Assembly: GCA_019279435.1 (NCBI GenBank)
Contig: JAAALK010000080.1
Coordinates: 36,405,073-36,469,072, forward strand
Source: Zizania palustris
Lineage: Eukaryota; Streptophyta; Magnoliopsida; Poales; Poaceae
Direction: 5' to 3'
DNA: 64,000 bases
Position 1 is the first letter of the stretch. Every line of letters starts with the position of its first letter. Position numbers and translations under genes: made by a program. The notes under the pieces were generated by a model that saw only the letters and a program-made list of their open reading frames with translations, made no database searches and was not told the origin of the DNA. Shown in pieces: positions 57,001 through 64,000 of this stretch.

Positions 57001-57398
57001 AAAATATGATTACATTAAATGCAATGACTGAAACCGTACTTTTCCGCAATGTTAGCCATTACCCTTCCTTGTTTATTATCCTGCATTATTACTTGCATTT
57101 GCGGTGGCTTGTTGAGTACTTTTTGTACTCATACCCGTTGGACCCCACAGAGGATGCTTACTATGAGGACGGTCTGGAGTAGCGACCCAGTCGAGAAGAA
57201 AAATCCTGAAGAAGATGTTCGTCATGCCGTTTTCTAATTATTTTCATTTACTGTTTTTATTAAAACATTGATGTAATAAATATGGTCTGCGTACCATGGA
57301 TATTGTCGTATGTACGTTGTCGCATGATGAACCTCTTGTATTATTGTTTTTCTATGGAAATTCAATAATGTCTCGATTTGATAAATCGGTGCGCTACA
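54041..57398 (+). repeat. RIRE3-like 5' LTR, 3358 bp
   Basis: TGTAACACCCC to GCGCTACA. A TATA box TATTTAAA at 54741-54748 lies in a GC-rich CT-containing promoter region. Relative to the 3' LTR it lacks 22 bp at about 54391. Coding-like patches occur at 54904-55050, 56027-56099 and 57126-57180. The open frames at 54363-55538 on both strands are composition effects of GC-rich sequence. Confidence 0.93.
54741..54748 (+). promoter_or_regulatory. TATA box of the RIRE3-like LTR
   Basis: TATTTAAA in a GC-rich setting about 700 bases into the LTR. It is also present in the 3' LTR near 63750. Start of transcription is inferred near 54775. Confidence 0.6.
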
Positions 57399-57401
57399 AG
57401 A

Positions 57402-57413
57402 TGGTATCAGAGC
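57402..57413 (+). promoter_or_regulatory. RIRE3-like primer binding site
   Basis: TGGTATCAGAGC three bases after the LTR, complementary to initiator methionine tRNA, usual for chromovirus and copia elements. Confidence 0.9.
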
Positions 57414-57535
57414 CGACTCGACTGTAGGAAGCCAAACGGACCCGCCTAGCCATTAGCCACATGAAATTATTTCTCGAAAATCTACTTTATAAACTTTGTT
57501 CCTCTCCTCACTTTATTCAACTTGCTGTTTTGTAG

Positions 57536-58315
57536 ATGCCAGTCTACCAAGTCCATAGCTACTGCCGCCACTACGAGGGCTTCGTCCGGGAGCTCCGTAT
57601 GATGCTCACCTTCCTCGGGTTCCTCTTCGAACCCGAATTCCAAGGAGTGTATCCCGACGAGTTCGCCGGGCCTTGCGACGTCTCTCTCACCGTCCACGGC
57701 TCCGGGGAACACCTGCCGCCCTACACCACAGCACTTGGAGGCCCGACTTTCGACGTCGCGTGCCAACGAGTCGCCCTCCAGGCCCTCATGGAGCTGAGGA
57801 TGATCTACGACGATCGTCTTCAGAACTCGTCCTTCCGGCTCGTGCCGAAGCGTACTCCCGGAGCCCACCGTAGCATCTACCTCGGAGTTCACTCCGTGCG
57901 TGATCCGGTCATGGCCCGGCAGTCGCGTCTTCTTCAGGCCATGGACGATATCCATACTGAGGCAGTGCTCGACGCCGACGAGCACCATGAGGCGGTTGAG
58001 TTCCTTCGTGAAGAAACGAAGAACTTGATCCAACAAAACGGCGAACTGCAGCGCAAGATCATGCAGCTGCAGAAGGATATTGCGGAGATGGTTCCTCTTC
58101 TCCCAAGGAAGAAGAAGCCCATCCGTGATCCCCTCCCTCGCCCCAAGAGGATCCCGCCACGACCCTCTCCCTCCAGACCCTCCACCAGCGCCCCTGCACC
58201 ACGCCCCGGCCTCGTCTCCGACTCCATCATCGAGAACTTTCTCGAGCCCCACATCCCTTCGGAGCCGCGTACTCGTGGTTCCGAGAGCACGGAGACCGCC
58301 TCCGGTGACGAGTAG
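57536..58315 (+). CDS. Extra ORF upstream of gag (ORF0), 259 residues
   Basis: An intact frame between primer site and gag. Rice RIRE3 and RIRE8 are known to have such an ORF0, and its role is unknown. Residues 1-120 form a globular part (YCRHYEGFVRELRMML, VSLTVHGSGEHLPPYTT, VACQRVALQALMEL). About 130-185 look like a coiled coil (FLREETKNLIQQNGEL, KIMQLQKDIAEM). A basic proline-serine linker (RKKKPIRDPLPRPKRIPPRP) and an acidic tail follow. The start at 57536 is the first ATG of the frame. There is no signal peptide or membrane segment. Codon third positions are GC-rich, as in gag-pol. It could assist particle assembly or RNA handling, which is inference from the coiled coil and basic linker only. 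Confidence 0.8.
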   Translation: MPVYQVHSYCRHYEGFVRELRMMLTFLGFLFEPEFQGVYPDEFAGPCDVSLTVHGSGEHLPPYTTALGGPTFDVACQRVALQALMELRMIYDDRLQNSSFRLVPKRTPGAHRSIYLGVHSVRDPVMARQSRLLQAMDDIHTEAVLDADEHHEAVEFLREETKNLIQQNGELQRKIMQLQKDIAEMVPLLPRKKKPIRDPLPRPKRIPPRPSPSRPSTSAPAPRPGLVSDSIIENFLEPHIPSEPRTRGSESTETASGDE

Positions 58316-58516
58316 GCGTTAGAGGCCGCTATGTTTAAAATAATACGGAATTTTGTATGTGGTGCTATCCACGACGAGTGTGTTGTGGGTAGAATAAAAA
58401 CTTGATTGTAATGAACAATTCCTACCACTCCATTTATGTGCTTGAATCTTATATGATATTTTTGGTTGTATTATTGTTTCGTCATCTTTTACCTTACCAC
58501 TATGTGTATTTAGAAG

Positions 58517-61500
58517 ATGGCCGACCACCAGAACACTGGCTCCAACAACGGAGCAGGAGGAAGCCGTGATGCGCCCGAGGGTGTTGTACCCAACTGGGGT
58601 GCAACGGGCCCGCGTCAGTCTGGGTCGCCCTCCGCCAAACACCCCACCTTGGCGGAGATGATGGCGAATCAGAACCAACTGATCACCGCCCTCCTCACTC
58701 AGATGCAGAACCAACAGGCTCAGTTGGACCGTCTGCAGAACGGGGAACCCGCCCCTCGCGCACCAGCACCCGCACCCGCCCCACAACTCTCGGAATTTCT
58801 GCGCGTGCGCCCGCCCATCTTCTCAAGCACCACCAACCCGATGGAGGCTGGAGATTGACTTCGCACCATCGGAAAGAAGCTCGACCTCCTCCCATGCACC
58901 GACCGGGAGCGAGTGGCCTTCGCCACTCACCAGCTCCAGGGTCCCGCCGCTGAATGGTGGGACAACTATCGTGAGTCCCAGCCAGAGGACCACGTGGTGA
59001 CTTGGGCGGAGTTCACCATCGCCTTCCGTGCCGCCCACGTCCCCGCCGGTGTCATCGCGGTAAAACAACAGGAGTTTCGCGACCTGCAGCAAGGCAACTG
59101 GACCGTCATGGAGTACCTCCATGAGTTCAACCGCCTCGCCCGCTACGCACCGGAGGAAGTGCGCACCGACGCCCTCCGCCAAGCCAAGTTCCTCCGGGGA
59201 CTTAAGGATGAGCTGTCCATCCAACTCGTCTCCACTGACTATGCCGACTTCCAACGGCTAGTCAACAAAGCGCTCATTCAAGAGACTGAGCAGAACAAGC
59301 TGGACCTCAAGAAGAGGAAGATGATCGCCTTCAAGCATCAGCAGGCGAACTCTCAGAGGCCCCGCTTCGTCCCTCCACCACCAGCGCCCGCCTACCATCC
59401 TCGGCCCGCCTACAGGCCACCTCACGCCGCCGGTGGACCCAACGCCGGGCATCCTCGCCCCGCTCCACCAGCTCCGGCCGCTCAGCCGACACCAGCCGCC
59501 AAGGCCCCGATCTTGAAGGATCGCCAAGGGAGGCTGGTCGTCTGCTTCAACTACCGCAAGGAAGGGCACTACGCACACCAGTGTCCTCACCCCAAGCAGG
59601 CTCAAGGCGCGGCACCCAACCAGGCGGTTCGTGCCCGCATCAACCACATCAGCGTGGAGGAAGCTCAAGAGGCTCCTGAAGTCGTGCTCGGTACGTTTAC
59701 TGCGAATTCCGTACCAGCCATAATATTATTTGACTCTGGAGCAACCCACTCCTTCATCTCGGAAGATTTTGTGAAAACAAACGAACTGGACGTGCTCCCT
59801 CTACCCATTCCCATGGTGATTGCCACTCCTGGCAACAGGACCTTAGCCCGCTTATACAGCCCTAAGGTTCAAATTGACATCCAAGGAGTACTGTTTCGGG
59901 CCGAGCCAGTCCTCATCCAATGCACCGGACTCGACCTCATACTAGGGATGGATTGGTTGATGAAGCACAAGGGAGTGATCGACTGTGCCAACAAATCCGT
60001 CACAGTGACCAACCCTGAAGGCGCAACTGTCACCTTTCGGATGACCAGTCGCAAGCCACTCGGAGCATCCCTTCGCTCGATAGCTCTTGAAGAGGTACCT
60101 ATAGTCAAGAAGTTTGCGGATGTTTTCCCTGAAGACTTACCCGGAATGCCTCCCAAGCGGGACATCGAATTCAGAATTGAACTTGTCCCCGGGACCACTC
60201 CAATCTCCAAGCGCCCGTACCGGATGGCCGCTAATGAACTAGCCGAAGTCAAGAGCAACATCGAAGACCTAGAGCAAAAAGGGTATATTCGACCGAGTAC
60301 CTCACCCTGGGGTGCACCGGTTATATTTGCCATGAAGAAGGACAAGACCAAGAGGATGTGCGTGGACTATAGAGCCTTGAACGACGTAACCATCAAGAAC
60401 AAGTACCCATTGCCTCGGATCGACGACCTGTTCGATCAGCTTAAAGGATCCTCGGTGTTTTCCAAGATTGACCTCAGGTCAGGTTATCACCAGTTGAGGA
60501 TTAGAGAAGAAGACATACCCAAGACTGCCTTCACCTCTCGCTATGGACTTTATGAGTACACCGTGATGTCGTTCGGACTCACGAATGCCCCGGCATTTTT
60601 CATGAACATGATGAACAATGTATTCATGGAGTTCTTGGATAAGTTCATCGTGGTATTCATCGACGATATCCTCGTTTACTCCAAGACCAAGGAAGAACAC
60701 GAGACTCACCTCCGTCTGACCCTCGGAAAGCTAAGGGAGCAGCAACTGTACGCCAAATATAGCAAATGCGAATTTTGGTCGTCTGAGGTGAAGTTCCTCG
60801 GCCATGTTATATCTGTCGGAGGAATAGCAGTGGACCCAACCACCGTGGAAGCGGTAACCAACTGGCTCCAGCCCACAACCGTGACCGAGATCCGGAGTTT
60901 TCTCGGATTGGCCGGATACTACCGCCGGTTCATCGAGAATTTTTCCAAGATCGCCAAGCCTATGACCAGACTTCTGCAGAAGGAAGTGAAGTTTGAATGG
61001 ACCCCCGACTGCGAAGAGAGCTTCCAGACCCTCAAGAAGAAGCTAGTGTCAGCTCCTATTCTAACTCTGCCGGACATCCGGAAAGACTTCCACGTCTACT
61101 GTGATGCCTCTCGTCAAGGATTGGGATGCGTCTTAATGCAAGAAGGGAAAGTGATATCCTACGCCTCCCGGCAACTGAGACCGCATGAGCTGAACTACCC
61201 AACCCACGACCTGGAACTAGCAGTCGTGGTTCATGCCTTGAAGATATGGAGACATTACCTTGTGGGGAATCGGTGTGAGGTCTTTACCGACCACAAGAGC
61301 CTCAAGTACATATTCACCCAACCAGATCTGAATCTCAGGCAAAGGAGATGGTTGGAACTGATCAAGGATTACGACTTGGGCATCCATTATCATCCGGGCA
61401 AAGCGAATGTGGTGGCAGACGCCCTTAGTCGAAAAGGGTACTGCAATGCCATCATGATTCAAGACCAAGCTCCTTTACTCTACAAGGAGATGGAAAGGCT

Positions 61501-62983
61501 AAACCTAGGGATCACCACTCGAGCGTACCTCGCTGCCTTGGAATCTCGGCCTGTCTTAATAGACCAGATCCGAGAAAAGCAGAAGGAAGACCCGGACATC
61601 CTAGAGATCCAGCAGAACATGAGGAAGGGTAAAGCCCCCGGATTTTCCGAGGACGAGCATGGTACCATCTGGTTCGGAAACCGGATCTGCGTACCCGACA
61701 AACCTGAATTGAAGACCATCATCCTTCATGAGGCCCACGATACGTTATACTCCATCCATCCCGGGAGTACGAAGATGTATCAAGACCTAAAGGAAAAATA
61801 TTGGTGGGTCAGCATGAAGAGAGAAATAGCAGAGTATGTGGCCAAGTGCGACACATGCCGGCGAGTCAAGGCAGAGCATCAGAGGCCTGCCGGACTTCTT
61901 CAACCTCTCAAGGTCCCTGAATGGAAGTGGGAAGAAATAGGAATGGACTTCATCACGGGACTGCCCAGGACCCAAGCTGGTCATGATTCTATCTGGGTGA
62001 TCGTCGATCGACTCACCAAGGTAGCTCACTTCGTTCCGGTCAAGACAACATACACCGTCGCCAAGCTGGCTGAGTTGTATATGACCCGGATCGTGTGCCT
62101 TCACGGAGTTCCGAAGAAGATTATATCTGACCGCGGGAGTCAGTTCACCTCCAAGTTTTGGAAGAACCTTCAAGAGGAACTCGGCACCCGACTGAACTTT
62201 AGCACCGCCTATCATCCACAGACCGATGGTCAAACCGAAAGGGTCAACCAGATATTGGAGGATATGCTTAGAGCTTGTGCTCTAGACTTTGGTGGAATGT
62301 GGGACAAGAACTTACCGTATGCAGAGTTCTCCTACAACAACAGCTATCAAGACAGCATGCAAATGTCCCCGTTCGAAGCACTCTATGGACGTAAGTGCAG
62401 AACGTCGTTGCTCTGGGATCAAACCGGAGAGTCGCAACTGTTTGGGACTGATTTGTTAAGAGAAGCGGAAGAGAAGGTTAAGATCATAAGAGACCGATTG
62501 AAGGCAGCCCAATCCAGGCAAAAGAGCTATGCCGACAACCGTCAAAGAGACCTAGCCTTTGAGGAGGGCGATTATGTCTATCTCCGAGTCACTCCCCTCC
62601 GCGGCACTCAAAGGTTCAACATGAAAGGCAAACTAGCGCCCCGCTACGTCGGACCTTTCCAGATCCTCCGACGACAAGGAGAAGTGGCATATCAACTTGA
62701 ACTGCCTCCATCCTTGGCAGGAGTTCATGATGTGTTCCATGTCTCTCAGCTGAAGAAGTGCCTCCGTGTACCCACCGAGCAAGCCGACCTTCAGCAGCTT
62801 AATGTCCAAGAAGACTTGACCTACATAGAAAGACCCGTCAAGATCTTGGAAACCAAGGAGAGAGTAACCAGAAGTCGCGTTGTTCGCTTCTGCAAGGTTC
62901 AATGGAACAACCATCCCGCCGAAGAAGCAACTTGGGAAAAGGAAGACGAACTAAAAGCCCAATACCCCGAGTTATTCGAGTAG
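58517..62983 (+). pseudogene. gag-pol: RIRE3-like gag-pol polyprotein with one in-frame stop
   Basis: One frame except for TGA at 58856-58858, where homologous gags have Trp. The part before it holds the gag N-terminus with a Gln-rich helix. The 1356-residue frame after it holds the gag core (AAEWWDNYRESQPED), a zinc knuckle CFNYRKEGHYAHQC near 211 in which the second Cys is Tyr, protease FDSGATHSF near 272, RT 440-640 with VVFIDDILVYSK near 580, RNase H with VYCDASRQGLG near 727, integrase with HHCC (LHEAHD, CDTCRRVK) and catalytic GMDFITGLP, IISDRGSQF and TDGQTERVN, then GVHDVFHVSQLKKCL and a C-terminal chromodomain (VQWNNHPAEEATWEKEDEL). Without the stop and the lost Cys the copy would look whole. 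Confidence 0.92.
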
Positions 62984-63012
62984 CGTTCCAATCTCGAGGA
63001 CGAGATTCTTGT

Positions 63013-63024
63013 AAGGGGGATAGG
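63013..63024 (+). promoter_or_regulatory. RIRE3-like polypurine tract
   Basis: AAGGGGGATAGG two bases before the 3' LTR, the expected primer for plus-strand synthesis. The preceding GAGGACGAGATTC is common in this lineage. Confidence 0.8.
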
Positions 63025-63026
63025 TT

Positions 63027-64000
63027 TGTAACACCCCAAATTTTCAATACAATAAAAATATTATTAATTCAATTTCTTGGATTATATATTTCTGAAAATA
63101 CTTTAAATACCTCTTTATACCAAATTGAACTACAGCATAGAGTAGATGGCCAAATTAGGAGGTGAAATTTTTTGTATATGATCCTAAGGCCAAGATATAT
63201 TTTTGAGAATTTTTATAAATTTTTACCAAGCAGGGAAGTAGCCCTATTATTTTAAATCAATTTCTGCAATTATTTTTAATCAGAAAATAGTTTCAAACAG
63301 TATTGGGCCCTCTCCCTCCTTTCTCTCTCTCCCGGCCGGCCCAGCCCGTTACCTCGCGCCCCTTAGGCTGACAAGCCGACCCCACCTGTCGGCGCCGATT
63401 TCCTCCCCTCGCGCGCGCACCCGACAGCCCGGCCCCACCCGTCAACTGCCTCCCTCGCTCGTCCGCGCTCGCTGGCAAGTGGACCCCACTCGTCAGGCCC
63501 GTCGTCAACCTCGTGCCACCGCCCCCAAATCGCGCCGGCCGACGACCTCGCCCTCGGATCCGCCTCGCCGGCCCGTCCCCCATTAAATTGCCGCCATTAC
63601 TCGGTCCCCCGCGTCGCGCCGACCGTTTGCCCCCGTTAAAACGCGCCTTTAAGCCACGGGATCACCGCTACGCGTGCATGGTCGAGCCCTCGCCGGCGAA
63701 GTTAATCCTCCCCTCCCCTTTCCTTGCATTCGTCGCCCGCCGACGACCCTATTTAAACCCCTGCCCTCCACCGCGTTCGGTTCACGCGTTCAATTGCACC
63801 CAGACCAAATAGAGCGCCCTCCATTCGGTTCTTAGCACAACACCGCCGCCCGACCTCCGGCCTTCGATCGCCGTCGCCTCGGACCGCCCTGGCCCGCGCC
63901 ACCACCACCGTCGTGACCGCAAGGATGACCTCGACCTCGGCCACCCCTCCGCCGACGTCGAACCCCGCCGGAACACCATCGCCGACGAGGAGCCCGAAGT
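63027..64000 (+). repeat. RIRE3-like 3' LTR, first 974 bp
   Basis: Matches 54041-54991 nearly base for base, with an additional 22 bp at about 63387-63408 and one additional base near 63629. It is cut by the window edge. Confidence 0.93.

Larger units (their letters stand above)
54041..64000 (+). mobile_element. RIRE3-like chromodomain Ty3/gypsy element (Tekay type), right end outside window
   Basis: 5' LTR 54041-57398, primer site 57402-57413, extra ORF 57536-58315, gag-pol 58517-62983, purine tract 63013-63024 and the first 974 bases of the 3' LTR from 63027. A chromodomain at the end of pol defines a chromovirus, and the extra ORF before gag is known from rice RIRE3 and RIRE8. The LTRs are very similar apart from a 22-bp and a 1-bp indel, so the insertion is recent. 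One stop in gag prevents a full polyprotein. Confidence 0.93.

Noticed and set aside
1..64000. CRISPR arrays, tRNA, rRNA and bacterial-type genes
   Set aside because: No regularly spaced direct repeats with unique spacers, and I noticed no tRNA or rRNA sequences. The only tRNA-like matches are the 12-base primer sites of retroelements.

Overview
The window looks like a cereal nuclear genome, most likely rice or a close Oryza relative. It has no bacterial-style operons. Most of it is nested LTR retrotransposons, and the stretch between 11.4 and 28 kb is rich in small DNA transposons of grass type (Stowaway-like, hAT-like, Mutator-like MITEs). The species call is inference. I see only one convincing intact host gene, a single-exon VQ-motif protein on the minus strand at 22380-22919.

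Layout. 1-2214 is the 3' end and 3' LTR of a copia element (Sirevirus-like). It sits inside a decayed minus-strand Ty3/gypsy element of Tat type (Gypsy-1, 2215 to about 11440). 11440-28043 is intergenic sequence holding a broken Myb/SANT-like gene, the VQ gene with two microsatellites in its promoter, and at least ten small DNA transposons. Several of these have exact target-site duplications (8 bp for hAT-like, 9 bp for Mutator-like) and several are nested in each other. 28044-51110 is a second minus-strand Tat-type element (Gypsy-2) with an exact CCATT duplication. It is split by a solo copia LTR (28140-30153, CAGTG duplication) in its 3' LTR and by a whole 10.9-kb copia element (36504-47359) in its gag. 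After 51116 there is low-complexity and intergenic sequence and a short receptor-kinase-like tail. From 54041 to the right edge lies a plus-strand chromodomain gypsy element of RIRE3/Tekay type with 3.36-kb LTRs, an extra ORF before gag, and a gag-pol frame broken by a single TGA.

No retroelement here appears able to make all its own proteins. Gypsy-1 and Gypsy-2 are full of stops and shifts. The copia pol has at least two frameshifts and several stops. The RIRE3-like copy has one stop in gag and has lost a zinc-knuckle cysteine. LTR pairs are still very similar in the copia and RIRE3-like elements, which suggests recent insertion, while Gypsy-1 is older.

The strongest pattern not explained by ordinary annotation is a 9-bp palindrome, GGTC(A/T)GACC. 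I read it about 26 times, only within the two Tat-type elements, in the LTRs, the gag leader, the gag-protease linker and the RNase H-integrase spacer. The copia LTR carries its own dense set of different short palindromes (CTTCGAAG, CTCCGGAG and variants). I did not find evidence of a wholly new gene system.
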